The notes below the pieces were generated by a model. It worked only from the letters and a program-made list of their open reading frames with translations, made no database searches and was not told the DNA's origin. From the NCBI GenBank assembly GCA_030849945.1, contig JAVDKK010000005.1, forward strand, positions 62,001 to 126,000: a stretch of 64,000 bases of DNA, in the 5' to 3' direction. Shown piece by piece: positions 48,712 to 57,689 of this stretch; position 1 is the stretch's first letter, and each line of letters starts with the position of its first letter. A program made the position numbers and the translations under genes. This DNA comes from Schauerella fraxinea. Its GTDB lineage: Bacteria > Pseudomonadota > Gammaproteobacteria > Burkholderiales > Burkholderiaceae_B.

Positions 48712-50006
48712 TCACCGTTGCCTTGTTTGCCGTATTCATCGGGTTGATGGTGATCGGCGTACCCGTGGGGGTCGCCTTGGGCTTGGCCGGCACGTTGGCC
48801 ATCGCGCTATCCAATCTGGACACCAACTGGTTCGGCCTGATGGCCGTGCCGCAGAGCTTCTATGCGGGGCTGGCCAAGTATCCGCTGCTGGCGATTCCGA
48901 TGTTTGTGTTGGTCGGCTCGATCTTCGACCGTTCTGGAGTGGCACGGCGGCTGGTGGATTTCGCGATTTCGATTGTGGGACGCGGCCCGGGCATGCTGCC
49001 GCTGGTGTCGATTGCCGTGGCAATGTTTTTAGGCGGCATATCCGGATCGGGTCCTGCTTGTGCCGCAGCAGTAGGCGCTGTCATGATCGCCGCCATGTCG
49101 CGCGCGGGCTATCCCCGGCCCTTCTCCGCCGCAGTGGTCGCCGCTGGCGCCGCCACAGACATCCTGATCCCGCCGTCCGTTGCGTTCATTATTTATTCGG
49201 TACTCGTGCCCGGCGCCTCGGTGCCCGCGCTTTTCGCGGCCGGCATGATCCCAGGCATTCTGGCCGGCTTCGCGCTGATCGTGCCCGCCGTCTGGTTGGC
49301 CCGCAAACACGGCATGGGGCAACTCGAACGCCACCTACCTCGCCCACCGTTCTGGCGCAGCATGCGAGAAGCCGCATGGGGGCTGGCCGCGCCCGTGCTG
49401 ATCCTGGGCGGCATGCGACTGGGTTGGTTCACCCCCACCGAAGCTGCCGTAGTGGCCGTGTTTTACGGACTTTTTGTGGGCATGGTCATTCATCGCACCA
49501 TTGGCGTACGCGATTTGTTTCCCATGCTGCGCGAGGCTGCGGAACTGTCGGCCGTGATCATGATGGTGGTCACGCTGGCCGGCATTTTCGCGTATGCACT
49601 CTCCACATTGAGCGTGATCGATCCCATCACCAGTGCCATCGTCAATTCGGGCTTGGGCGAATACGGGGTCTTGTCGCTATTGATCGTGTTGCTGATGACC
49701 GTGGGCATGTTCCTGGACGGCATTTCGATCTTTCTGATTTTCGTGCCGCTGCTGATGCCGATCGCCAACGCGTATGGCTGGGACCCCGTCTGGTTCGGCG
49801 TCTTGCTCACACTCAAGGTGGCACTGGGCCAATTTACGCCGCCGCTGGCTGTCAATTTGATGGTGTCGTGCCGGATCGCCAAAGTGCCGATGGAGTCCAC
49901 CGTGCCGTGGGTGATCTGGATGCTGGCCAGCATGTTCCTCGTGCTGGTGGCCGTGGTGATGTTTCCGCAATTGGCGTTGTGGCTGCCGAACAAGCTGGGG
50001 TATTGA
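48708..50006 (+). CDS. TRAP transporter large permease (DctM)
   Basis: 432 aa. A polytopic DctM subunit with about 12 hydrophobic segments: MITVALFAVFIGLMVIGVPVGVALGLAG at the start, PMFVLVGSIFDRSGVARRLVDF, GGISGSGPACAAAVGAVMIAAM, and DILIPPSVAFIIYSVL, all conserved TRAP-T positions. It forms the transport path with DctQ and DctP. The substrate, probably an organic acid, cannot be told. Confidence 0.95.
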   Translation: MITVALFAVFIGLMVIGVPVGVALGLAGTLAIALSNLDTNWFGLMAVPQSFYAGLAKYPLLAIPMFVLVGSIFDRSGVARRLVDFAISIVGRGPGMLPLVSIAVAMFLGGISGSGPACAAAVGAVMIAAMSRAGYPRPFSAAVVAAGAATDILIPPSVAFIIYSVLVPGASVPALFAAGMIPGILAGFALIVPAVWLARKHGMGQLERHLPRPPFWRSMREAAWGLAAPVLILGGMRLGWFTPTEAAVVAVFYGLFVGMVIHRTIGVRDLFPMLREAAELSAVIMMVVTLAGIFAYALSTLSVIDPITSAIVNSGLGEYGVLSLLIVLLMTVGMFLDGISIFLIFVPLLMPIANAYGWDPVWFGVLLTLKVALGQFTPPLAVNLMVSCRIAKVPMESTVPWVIWMLASMFLVLVAVVMFPQLALWLPNKLGY

Positions 50007-50112
50007 GGCTGGCAGCGCACTACGCCACGATGCTAATTCCTCACGCTTTCGGTTTGAGTGGCGACGTTCGTTTTACTTTTATCGATAGCAACACCGCTCC
50101 ATAATGAGATTT

Positions 50113-50222
50113 TTCATTCACCGGATCTTTCATTAACCAGATTGTTCAAAGATCAAATCTTCAATAGCCAGATCTCCAATTGCAAGATCGTTTAGTCACT
50201 AGACCATTCAATAACAAGATCG
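50113..50222. repeat. Seven degenerate 15-16 bp tandem repeats
   Basis: The AT-rich spacer between the TRAP permease and binding-protein genes consists of seven adjacent units near TTCAATAACCAGATCT, starting about 50113, 50129, 50145, 50160, 50175, 50191 and 50207. The unit at 50191 is the most diverged. The array ends 22 bp before the DctP start codon. Confidence 0.7.
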
Positions 50223-50244
50223 CTACCTCACCGAGGAGACTGCC

Positions 50245-51279
50245 ATGTTTCGCACCCTGTTCCGCGCTACCGCTTGCGCCGTTGCGCTGTTTGCCGCCCT
50301 GCCCGCCCAGGCCCAGTCGTACAAAGCCGAGTACAAGCTGTCCATCGTGGTCGGCACGTCTTTCCCTTGGGGACAAGGCGCCGAGATCTGGTCCAAGCTG
50401 GTGCGCGAGCGTACCGATGGCCGAATCAACATCAAGGTCTATCCCGGCACGTCGCTGGTGCAAGGCGATCAAACGCGGGAGTTCACCGCGATTCGGCAAG
50501 GCGTGATCGACATGGCCGTGGGGTCGACGATCAATTGGTCGCCGCAGGTGAAAGAGCTCAATCTTTTTTCACTGCCTTTCCTGATGCCGGATTACGCGGC
50601 CATCGATGCGCTCACGCAAGGCGAGGTCGGCCGCGATATCTTCGCGCGCCTGGACAAAGCCGGCGTGGTGCCGCTAGCCTGGGGTGAGAACGGCTATCGG
50701 CAGTTGAGCAATTCGAAGCGCGACATCAAACGTCCGGAAGACATGAAGGGCATGAAACTGCGCGTGGTGGGCTCGCCGCTGTATATCGACACGTTTACCG
50801 CGTTGGGTGCGAACCCCACGCAAATGAGCTGGGCCGATGCGCAACCGGCACTGGCGAGTGGCGCGGTTGACGGGCAGGAAAATCCGCTGTCGATCTATAC
50901 CGGCTCCAAGCTCTATACGGTGGGCCAGAAGCATTTGACGCTGTGGAACTACGTGGCCGATCCGCTCATCTTCGTGGTGAACAAGGAAGTCTGGCAAAGC
51001 TGGTCAGAAAAGGACCGCGATATCGTGCGACAGGCCGCCGTGGATGCCGCCAAAGAAGAAATCGTGATCGCGCGTAAAGGCGTGACGCGTACTGACCGCG
51101 CGCTGCTGGATGACATTGCCAAGCAAGGCGTGACGATTACCGAACTGGACCAAGCTGGGCACGACGCCTTCGTGAAAATAACGCAGCCGGTGTACGACAA
51201 GTGGAAAACGCAGATCGGTGCAAGCCTGGTGGACAAGGCCGAAAAAGCCATTGCGGCTCGCAAGCCGGACGCGAAGTAA
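50245..51279 (+). CDS. TRAP transporter substrate-binding protein (DctP)
   Basis: 344 aa, GAGGAG 7 nt before the ATG. A Sec signal peptide (about 1-26, ending AQA) precedes the DctP fold. MKLRVVGSPLYIDTFTALGANPTQM and ASGAVDGQENPLS carry the conserved Arg and Gln-Glu-Asn-Pro motifs that clamp a carboxylate. It delivers substrate to the DctQM permease encoded upstream. The 238-bp spacer with tandem repeats may allow separate, higher expression. Confidence 0.95.
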   Translation: MFRTLFRATACAVALFAALPAQAQSYKAEYKLSIVVGTSFPWGQGAEIWSKLVRERTDGRINIKVYPGTSLVQGDQTREFTAIRQGVIDMAVGSTINWSPQVKELNLFSLPFLMPDYAAIDALTQGEVGRDIFARLDKAGVVPLAWGENGYRQLSNSKRDIKRPEDMKGMKLRVVGSPLYIDTFTALGANPTQMSWADAQPALASGAVDGQENPLSIYTGSKLYTVGQKHLTLWNYVADPLIFVVNKEVWQSWSEKDRDIVRQAAVDAAKEEIVIARKGVTRTDRALLDDIAKQGVTITELDQAGHDAFVKITQPVYDKWKTQIGASLVDKAEKAIAARKPDAK

Positions 51280-51282
51280 TCG

Positions 51283-51416
51283 ACGACGCCGGGTGAGCCA
51301 GCCTGACAAGTCAGGTGAGCGCCCGGCAGGCGATTGCTACGTGCCAGGGAAACGCTAGGGAGGCGAATCGCATAAGGAAGACCCCAGGTGAGGCAAGCCG
51401 AAGCGCCTGGATTCGA
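51283..51416 (+). ncRNA. Structured 3' region of dctP, possible small RNA
   Basis: The sequence between the dctP stop and its terminator has nested inverted repeats: GCCGGG...CCCGGC enclosing CCTGA-caag-TCAGG, then GCGATT...AATCGC, then CCAGG...CCTGG, all ahead of an intrinsic terminator. No known RNA family was recognised. It could be a processed 3'-UTR small RNA or an mRNA-stabilising structure. Confidence 0.35.
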
Positions 51417-51442
51417 GGGGACACGTCGCGTGTCCCCTTTTT
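51417..51442 (+). terminator. Intrinsic terminator of the TRAP operon
   Basis: GGGGACACG-tcg-CGTGTCCCC followed by TTTTT gives a strong terminator. It ends 2 bp before the stop of the convergent greB, so it may also slow greB transcription from the other side. Confidence 0.9.
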
Positions 51443-51444
51443 CA

Positions 51445-51996
51445 TTACTCCGGATAACTCACTTCGAGAATATCCAGTTCCTCGACGCCACCCGGCGTGC
51501 GCAAGGTGACCGTATCGCCCTCGCACGCTTTGGTCAGCGCCCGGGCGACCGGTGAAATCCAGCTGATCTTGCCGGCCAGCGGTTCTGCCTCGTCCACACC
51601 CACGATGGTTACCGTGTGATCCTCACCCGCCTTGGTGGAATACGTGACCGTGGCACCAAAAAACACGTGATCGCGGCGCGTTTGCAACGCGGGATCCACG
51701 ATCTCGGCAATATCGAGCCGCTTGGTTAAAAAGCGCATCCGGCGATCGATCTCACGCAAGCGCTTCTTGCCGTAGAGGTAATCGCCGTTTTCAGACCGAT
51801 CGCCATTGGACGCGGCCCACGACACGATTTGCACGATCTCAGGGCGCTCGACGGTCATCAAATGCACCAGCTCGTCGCGCAGGCGTGCATAACCGCCCGG
51901 CGTGAGGTAATTGCGGGTGCCCTGCGGCAAGGCCAGTGTTTCGGGCAGTTCGTCGTCTTCGTCCTGATCGGACTCTTTCACAAATGCTTTATTCAT
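51445..51996 (-). CDS. greB: Transcript cleavage factor GreB
   Basis: 183 aa. GreB inserts its coiled coil into the RNA polymerase secondary channel and stimulates cleavage of backtracked RNA. An acidic N-terminal extension (about 1-24) precedes YLTPGGYARLRDELVHL, the coiled-coil tip NGDRSENGDYLYGKKRLREID with the catalytic acidic pair, and the FKBP-like C-terminal domain (ISPVARALTKACEGD). GreB-type rather than GreA by the extension and the K-K-R-L-R-E-I-D motif. Confidence 0.93.
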   Translation of the reverse strand: MNKAFVKESDQDEDDELPETLALPQGTRNYLTPGGYARLRDELVHLMTVERPEIVQIVSWAASNGDRSENGDYLYGKKRLREIDRRMRFLTKRLDIAEIVDPALQTRRDHVFFGATVTYSTKAGEDHTVTIVGVDEAEPLAGKISWISPVARALTKACEGDTVTLRTPGGVEELDILEVSYPE

Positions 51997-52006
51997 GGCG
52001 TTACGC

Positions 52007-52852
52007 TCAAAACCAATCGTGCCAGACGGGGGTCAAATCCGACGGCAATTGCGGCAGGCGGCCGAGGTCGATGCGGCTTTCAAGCGGGCTGTGGAAATCG
52101 GAGCCGCGCGATGCCAGCAGGCCGCGCTGTTTGGCGACCCGTGCGTAATGGCGCGCTTCGTCCGGCGTATGGCTACCGGTGATGACCTCCACACCCCTAC
52201 CGCCCAAACCTTCAAACTCGTCGAACAAGGCATCGAACTGCATCGGCGTGTATTTATAGCGACCAGGATGGGCCATCACCGCCACGCCGCCCGCACCCAA
52301 GATCCAGCCGATGCACTCGGTAAGCGTGGCCCATTGCACCGGCACGTGGCCGGCGCGGTCGTCGCCCAAGTGCTTCGTAAATACGGACTGCACATCAGGC
52401 TCGTAGCCGGCTTTGACCAGCCAGCGCGCGAAATGAGACCGGCTGATCAACTCGGGGTTACCCACAAACTCGAGCGCCCCTTCATAGGCGCCCGGCATGC
52501 CCATGGCGGCCAGGCGCCGGCCGATTTCCTCGGCACGGCTTCCGCGACCGGAGCGCGTTTTGTGCAGGCCCTGCACCAATGCTTCGTTTTCGGCATCGAA
52601 ATTCAAGCCCACGATGTGCACCGTTTGCGATGCCCACGTACACGAGATCTCGACGCCGGTAATGTGGCGCAGGCCCACCGCGCGTGCGGCTTGCGCCGCT
52701 TCGGCAATACCGCCCACTTCGTCGTGATCGGTGAGTGCCCACACATCCACGCCGTTGGCGCGCGCACGCTCAGCCACGGCGGCCGGCGCCAAAACGCCGT
52801 CCGAAACCGTGGAGTGGCAATGCAAATCGATGTTTAGACTGGGGGTGTTCAT
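52007..52852 (-). CDS. PHP-domain phosphoesterase (RNase AM/YciV type)
   Basis: 281 aa. The metal-binding PHP motifs are DLHCHSTVSDG (9-19), TDHDEVGG, GVEISCTW and MAHPGRYKYT, with a final SRGSDFHSP. Proteins of this layout hydrolyse 3',5'-bisphosphate nucleotides and trim RNA 5' ends. It lies 10 nt upstream of greB on the same strand and is probably co-transcribed. Confidence 0.9.
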   Translation of the reverse strand: MNTPSLNIDLHCHSTVSDGVLAPAAVAERARANGVDVWALTDHDEVGGIAEAAQAARAVGLRHITGVEISCTWASQTVHIVGLNFDAENEALVQGLHKTRSGRGSRAEEIGRRLAAMGMPGAYEGALEFVGNPELISRSHFARWLVKAGYEPDVQSVFTKHLGDDRAGHVPVQWATLTECIGWILGAGGVAVMAHPGRYKYTPMQFDALFDEFEGLGGRGVEVITGSHTPDEARHYARVAKQRGLLASRGSDFHSPLESRIDLGRLPQLPSDLTPVWHDWF

Positions 52853-52875
52853 CCCCCTATTCTAAGCCGCCTGCG

Positions 52876-53796
52876 TCAGTTATCGAGCAGAAACCGCACA
52901 ACCGGTTCGATCTGCGCGTCGTGCATGAGCGTGGGCGCGTGCCCCACGCCATGCACCTCATGCAGGCGCGCCTGGGGATTGCGCTTCAGCATTTCGTTAG
53001 CCGTATCCACACTCAACAGATCCGACAGCTCACCGCGCATCAGCAGAATCGGGCAATCGAGGGCCTCGTACGACTGCCACAAAATCTGCTCGCCAGCCGC
53101 CATTACCGCCGCATTCTGATCGGCAAACGGCACGGCAATGCCCAGGTCGTAATGCTTGATCCATTGCTCGCCGTCTTTCTTGTATACAAACTCGGCAAGC
53201 TCTTTCCATTGCTCATCGGTATGCGGACCGAACTGCTCGGACACCGTTCGCACATAATCCACGGCAGCCTCTTGCGAACTGAACTCGCCCGCCTGCCCCA
53301 CATACTGGCCGATCCGCGCGATGGCTTCCGGATTCAGTCTGGGCCCGACGTCGTTCAATACGATTTTGTCGATGTGCAAGCCCATCGCGGATGCGCCCAA
53401 CGCGGCTTCCGGATGCCGGAAGTGCCTGGAATACGACGCCGCACCGCCCAGCACCATGCCGATCAAACCGCCTAACGACGTGCCTACCCAATGCAGCGTT
53501 TCGGGTTGCAGGCGCGCCACCAGCGTGACCATGTCCGACACGTATTGCGGCACGGTATAAAACGCGGGATTGAGCAGCCAATCGGAACGCCCCCGGCCCA
53601 CCACATCCGGACAGACGATGCGATATTCCTCGGCCAGGCATCTCGCCAAACGATCGAAATCGCGACCGGTGCGCGTCAACCCATGAACACAAATGAGCAC
53701 TTTGGGATTATTGCGATCGCCCCACTCCCAATACGCCATGCGATGCAGGCCCGCCGGGCTGGCGCAGGTCACAAACTCGAGTCGAGGGGTATGCAT
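52876..53796 (-). CDS. Alpha/beta hydrolase
   Basis: 306 aa. Oxyanion segment ICVHGLTRTGRDFDRLAR, nucleophile elbow GTSLGG, a CPILLMRGELSDLL acid segment and a C-terminal VHGVGHAP with the catalytic His. A typical soluble esterase or C-C hydrolase. No signal peptide; the substrate is unknown. It is 23 nt upstream of the PHP gene on the same strand. Confidence 0.9.
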   Translation of the reverse strand: MHTPRLEFVTCASPAGLHRMAYWEWGDRNNPKVLICVHGLTRTGRDFDRLARCLAEEYRIVCPDVVGRGRSDWLLNPAFYTVPQYVSDMVTLVARLQPETLHWVGTSLGGLIGMVLGGAASYSRHFRHPEAALGASAMGLHIDKIVLNDVGPRLNPEAIARIGQYVGQAGEFSSQEAAVDYVRTVSEQFGPHTDEQWKELAEFVYKKDGEQWIKHYDLGIAVPFADQNAAVMAAGEQILWQSYEALDCPILLMRGELSDLLSVDTANEMLKRNPQARLHEVHGVGHAPTLMHDAQIEPVVRFLLDN

Positions 53797-54031
53797 ACGG
53801 CAGGGCTCCGGTGGATTGCTAGATGACGGATTTTCTCATAGTGTGGCGACTCGGAGATGACGGAACGAACACGGTGCATCCTCTCGGCCGTTTCAAGAAA
53901 ATTGCCTCCGTGAAATCGTCGATTGTCGCCAGGCGCTGGCGGTTATTCCGGCGTCGTCCCGCGCCTCGCAACACGCATCTCGCAACACGCTTGGCTCCAG
54001 GCAGACGCCCCTCTTCAAAGAACCCAATACC

Positions 54032-54532
54032 GTGCCATCTCTCACCGCCCCCACTGCCCGCGTCGCAGCGCTCGACTACCAACCCGTGCAGGCGACCGAC
54101 TTCGAAGACCTGCTTAGCCTGCGGATCGCCGCGATGCGCGAAAGCCTCGAGGCCATTGGACGATTCGATCTTGCGCGCGCCCGCTCGCGTCTGGCCGCGA
54201 CGTTCAAACCGGAGCAGACGTTTTGGATTGTCGATTGCGATCGAGAGACGGCGCACACGCGCATCGGGTTTTATGCCGTGCAGGCCGAACCCGATCATCT
54301 AATGCTGCAGCACTTGTATCTGCACCCGACGGCATCGGGACGCGGTTTGGGTGCGCACGTCATGCAACGGTTGATCGACGCGTCTGAACAGGCAAAATTG
54401 CCGCTACGCGTATGTGCCTTGCGCGACAGCCGCTCGAATGGCTTTTACGCGGCACAGGGTTTCGTGAAAACCGGCGAAGGCGAGTGGGATATCGAGTATG
54501 AGCGACCGTTGAGCAATCAGCAGCAAGCGTAG
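54032..54532 (+). CDS. GNAT-family acetyltransferase
   Basis: 166 aa with a GTG start at 54032; the start is not firmly fixed. The GNAT core is clear: DFEDLLSLRIAAMRESLEAIGR, LQHLYLHPTASGRGLGAHVMQRLI with the acetyl-CoA loop (SGRGLG), and SNGFYAAQGFVKTGEGEWDIEYER. The substrate is unknown. Confidence 0.87.
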   Translation: MPSLTAPTARVAALDYQPVQATDFEDLLSLRIAAMRESLEAIGRFDLARARSRLAATFKPEQTFWIVDCDRETAHTRIGFYAVQAEPDHLMLQHLYLHPTASGRGLGAHVMQRLIDASEQAKLPLRVCALRDSRSNGFYAAQGFVKTGEGEWDIEYERPLSNQQQA

Positions 54533-54559
54533 ACAACGCGCGCCGTCGATCCCCCTCAA

Positions 54560-55381
54560 TCACCGCGCGATCAAACCGAACGCTTTTGCCGCCTCCCATG
54601 CCATCGACGCCGCCAACAAGAACAAGATGAATGCGAAGATTTTCTTGATCGTCGCCACCGGCAGACGGCTCGATAAGCGAGCGCCCATCGGCGCCGTCAG
54701 CATGCTGGTACACACGATCGCCAGCAAGGCTGGCCAATAGATGTATCCCACCATATGCGGAAACGTTGTGGCCAAGCCCCACCCAGAGTAGATATATCCC
54801 ACGCAACTGGCCAACGCGATAGGAAAACCCAGCGCCGCAGAGGTGCCGATGGCGCGATGGATGGGCACGTGTTTCTTGACCATGAAGGGCACTGACAAGA
54901 ATGCACCGCCCGCGCCCACCATGCCTGAGAGACCGCCGATCCCTGCACCCACGGCAAACAGTCCCACCGGCCCCGGCAACGCGCCGGTCCCCGCAACTGG
55001 CGGTTTGCGCGTCAGCATGCGCACAGCGTTGTAGGCCACAAAGATCGCGAAAAACAAAGCCAGCCAGCCGGCATCGATCAAGGCAAACAAACCGCCCCCG
55101 ACCAGCAATCCACCCGCAATCAAACCGGGGGCCATCGTAAATACGATCGGCCAGATCACATTGCCCTTCGCCTGATGTGCCATCAAGCTCGACACCGAGG
55201 TAAATAGAATCGTGGCCATGGAGGTGGCGATCGCAGCATGAACGCTCACCTCGGCCGGCATCTGTTGATGGGCAAACAGCAACGCCAAAATCGGAGCGAG
55301 CGCCATACCGCCCCCAATGCCCAACAATCCTGCGGCGAAACCGACCACGCCGCCAAGCACCAGAAAAGCAACCAACAACAT
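54560..55381 (-). CDS. TSUP/TauE-SafE family permease
   Basis: 273 aa from the ATG at 55381; a GTG 9 nt upstream is also possible. Eight or so hydrophobic segments with the duplicated TSUP signature: GFAAGLLGIGGGMALAPIL in the first half and GGLSGMVGAGGAFLSVPFMV in the second. These permeases export sulfite, sulfoacetate or similar anions. It lies 14 bp after the TTT gene stop on the same strand. Confidence 0.92.
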   Translation of the reverse strand: MLLVAFLVLGGVVGFAAGLLGIGGGMALAPILALLFAHQQMPAEVSVHAAIATSMATILFTSVSSLMAHQAKGNVIWPIVFTMAPGLIAGGLLVGGGLFALIDAGWLALFFAIFVAYNAVRMLTRKPPVAGTGALPGPVGLFAVGAGIGGLSGMVGAGGAFLSVPFMVKKHVPIHRAIGTSAALGFPIALASCVGYIYSGWGLATTFPHMVGYIYWPALLAIVCTSMLTAPMGARLSSRLPVATIKKIFAFILFLLAASMAWEAAKAFGLIAR

Positions 55382-55395
55382 TAAGTCCACGGGGA

Positions 55396-56376
55396 TCAAT
55401 CCAGCTTGACGCCAGACTCCTGAATCACGGCCGCCCATTTCGGGAGGTCAGTTTTAATGAGCGCGGCGAAGTCGGCCGACGTGCCCGGCATGACTTCGCA
55501 ACCCTGTGCGGCGAGTTGCGCCTGCACATCCGGATCGGCAAGCACCTTGGCGAGCGCCGCGTCAAGCTTGTCCACGATCGGCTTGGGTGTGCCGGTGGGT
55601 GCCAGTAATCCATACCAAGGCGTTGCACCAAAGCCGGGAATGGTCTCTCCGATGGTAGGTGCGTCCGGCAATGCCGCAACCCGCTTCGGATTAACCGTAC
55701 CCAGCACCTTCAACTTATTGGTTTTGATGAAGTTGATTGACGACGGCAGGCTCTGCACCGACAACGGCAATTGCCCGCCCACCACATCGGTCACCGCGGC
55801 AGCGGCCGTGCGATACGGCACGTGCACGAGATCGATACCCGCCGAACGCTTGAGCATCTCGGCAATCAAATGATTGAGCGTGCCATTGCCCGCCGATGCG
55901 TAATTGAGCGATCCCGGCGGCGCAGCCTTGGCAGCCGCGATTAATTCACCCACGGTGTTCGGTGGAAATGCCGGATTGGCGACCAACACATAACCCGCCG
56001 TGGCAACGGTGCCAATGGGCGTAAAGCTCTTGATCGGATCGAAACCGATCTGCTTGTACAAGCCAGGGTTGATCACATGCGCGCTGTCTGACGTCAGCAG
56101 CAGCGTGTAGCCATCCGGAGCCGCTTTGGCGGCGAGCGCCGTGCCGATGGTGCCTCCTGCGCCGGGGCGATTATCGACCACCACCGATTGACCCAATAGC
56201 TGCGACATTTTCTGCGTGACGATGCGCGCGATCACGTCATTTGCGCCACCCGCACCTTGCGGCACGATCACGGTTACCGGCCGTTCCGGGTAAGCGCTTT
56301 GGGCCAAGGCAGTTGCAGGCGTTATCGCCGCAGTGAGCGGCAGCAGCAGCGTTGATACAAGACGAGCGACTCGCAT
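55396..56376 (-). CDS. Bug/TTT-family periplasmic binding protein
   Basis: 326 aa. The ATG at 56376 has GGAG 9 nt upstream; an upstream ATG at 56412 lacks a site. Signal peptide (about 1-26, ending ALA), then the Bug fold: YPERPVTVIVPQGAGGANDVIARIV, VDNRPGAGGTIGT, PDGYTLLLTSDS, SLNYASAGNGTLNHLIAE and PYRTAAAAVTDVVGG. It binds carboxylates for tripartite tricarboxylate transporters or acts alone as a sensor. No TctA/TctB genes adjoin, as is common for Bug proteins of Alcaligenaceae. Confidence 0.94.
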   Translation of the reverse strand: MRVARLVSTLLLPLTAAITPATALAQSAYPERPVTVIVPQGAGGANDVIARIVTQKMSQLLGQSVVVDNRPGAGGTIGTALAAKAAPDGYTLLLTSDSAHVINPGLYKQIGFDPIKSFTPIGTVATAGYVLVANPAFPPNTVGELIAAAKAAPPGSLNYASAGNGTLNHLIAEMLKRSAGIDLVHVPYRTAAAAVTDVVGGQLPLSVQSLPSSINFIKTNKLKVLGTVNPKRVAALPDAPTIGETIPGFGATPWYGLLAPTGTPKPIVDKLDAALAKVLADPDVQAQLAAQGCEVMPGTSADFAALIKTDLPKWAAVIQESGVKLD

Positions 56377-56575
56377 GGGTTGTCTCCAGATATCGCTTTT
56401 CGCGATTTTCATTTTTTGGAAAGGGCTTACTTTAATTGAGCACGGACGTATGCCCAGCGTCCTTAATCTCTACTTAATCGTGCAAAACGTGCGTAATAAA
56501 ACAGCAAATTAAGACATATTCGGCAGAATCGGCAAACCAAGGTAGTCTTGCCATTTTCGCCTCAACTGCCGCGAC

Positions 56576-56881
56576 ATGTTACCCATCATCGACATCCATT
56601 TGCTTCGCGATATCCAGGAAGTGAACGCGGCGTTCATCAGCGTTTTGCAGCGCATCGTGCGCGAGAACGCGCACGCATTACTCCGCGAACCGCTCAGCCC
56701 AGACACCGAAGCACGATTGATGGCCATGGACGATCTGGCGATTCATCGCATGGCGCGGTCGAGTATGTTGGCATGCAGCTTTCACTGCACGGGCCCGGAA
56801 GTGCTCAAGACGCTCGGTATCCCGGAAATCGACGTCAAGCTGATTCCGATCGCACTGCCGCCGGCAAAAGTCGTCGAGTAG
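56576..56881 (+). CDS. Orphan FlhD-family regulator
   Basis: 101 aa. The sequence lines up with FlhD along most of its length: LLRDIQEVNAAFISVLQRIVRENAHALLRE against the FlhD start (LL..I.D.N.....AQRL......A..R), followed by an L-x-C-x-F segment (SMLACSFHC) near residue 70. FlhD works with FlhC as master regulator of flagella. No flhC follows, so this is an isolated paralogue that may partner a distant FlhC or act on other genes. It is convergent with the IclR gene (20 bp). Confidence 0.72.
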   Translation: MLPIIDIHLLRDIQEVNAAFISVLQRIVRENAHALLREPLSPDTEARLMAMDDLAIHRMARSSMLACSFHCTGPEVLKTLGIPEIDVKLIPIALPPAKVVE

Positions 56882-56901
56882 GAGACGCGTCGAAGCGATC
56901 C

Positions 56902-57615
56902 TCAAGCAAAGTCCAACTTCCGCGACATTTCCTGCGCAGCGGCCCGCACCAGCGGTTCGTGATCCGGATTCAAGCGATGCGTCGGCATCGTCAAGGTAAT
57001 CGCGCCCACCAGCTCAGTGCCGCGCCTGAGCACGGGTGCCGAAATACCGCACAGATCCGGGCTGCGGTCACCCTGGAGCAGCACGACGCCATCGCGGCGA
57101 ATGCGATCGTAGAGCGCGCCTTTGGCGCCTGAATACGCCGACAGCACGCGCCCGCCCGCCCCGCGATCCAACGGCAACAAATCGCCCGCCTTGATGTGAT
57201 CCCGCACCATCTGCGGCGAATCCACCCGGTAGAGACACAAACGTTGATCGCCTTGCCGCACATGAAACGCCGCGCTCTCCTGCGTTTGCGCCACTAACTG
57301 ACGCAAGAGGGGCAACGCGAGATCTTCAAGCGAAAAAGACGAGGCGTATAACGCGTTCAAACGACCTACCTCGGGGCCGATCCCATAGCGGCCATCCGCG
57401 TGCTTGGTCACCAGGCGCCCATGTTCCAGCGAAGCGAGTAAACGCAAGACGGCGCTCTTGTAGAGCCGGGTGTGCTGGGCAATTTCCGATAACGACAGCG
57501 TGCTGTTGGCGTCGGTAAAGGCCGCCAGCACCGTGATCGCTTTGTCGACAGCACTGACACCGCCAGCAGCAGGATGCAGGTCGGCCAAAGACATCTGGGC
57601 GGATTTTTTCGGCAT
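56902..57615 (-). CDS. IclR-family regulator
   Basis: 237 aa from the ATG at 57615; a longer frame would start inside the operator. The wHTH (about 20-85) reads AVDKAITVLAAFTDANSTLSLSEIAQHTRLYKSAVLRLLASLEHGRLV. The C-terminal effector domain has DLLPLDRGAGGRVLSAYSG and GISAPVLRRGTELVGAITLT. It is divergent from the TTT/HMG-CoA-lyase/CoA-transferase operon, which it very likely controls. Confidence 0.93.
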   Translation of the reverse strand: MPKKSAQMSLADLHPAAGGVSAVDKAITVLAAFTDANSTLSLSEIAQHTRLYKSAVLRLLASLEHGRLVTKHADGRYGIGPEVGRLNALYASSFSLEDLALPLLRQLVAQTQESAAFHVRQGDQRLCLYRVDSPQMVRDHIKAGDLLPLDRGAGGRVLSAYSGAKGALYDRIRRDGVVLLQGDRSPDLCGISAPVLRRGTELVGAITLTMPTHRLNPDHEPLVRAAAQEMSRKLDFA

Positions 57616-57661
57616 GAGCAACGACGTTTGATTGACAAGGCGCAGTATCGCCGGAAATAAT

Positions 57662-57689
57662 AGATAGAACAGCATTCTATCTTATAGAA
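57662..57689. promoter_or_regulatory. IclR operator candidate, ATAGAA palindromes
   Basis: AGATAGAA (57662-57669) and TTCTATCT (57675-57682) form a perfect 8-bp inverted repeat. TTCTAT (57675-57680) and ATAGAA (57684-57689) form a second one sharing the middle half-site. Three half-sites in alternating orientation between the divergent IclR and TTT genes are just what an IclR tetramer would bind. Confidence 0.72.

Noticed and set aside
54482..54489. GAGTGGGA, identical to the guaA 3' target core
   Set aside because: It lies inside an intact acetyltransferase gene with no island genes between it and guaA; coincidence.
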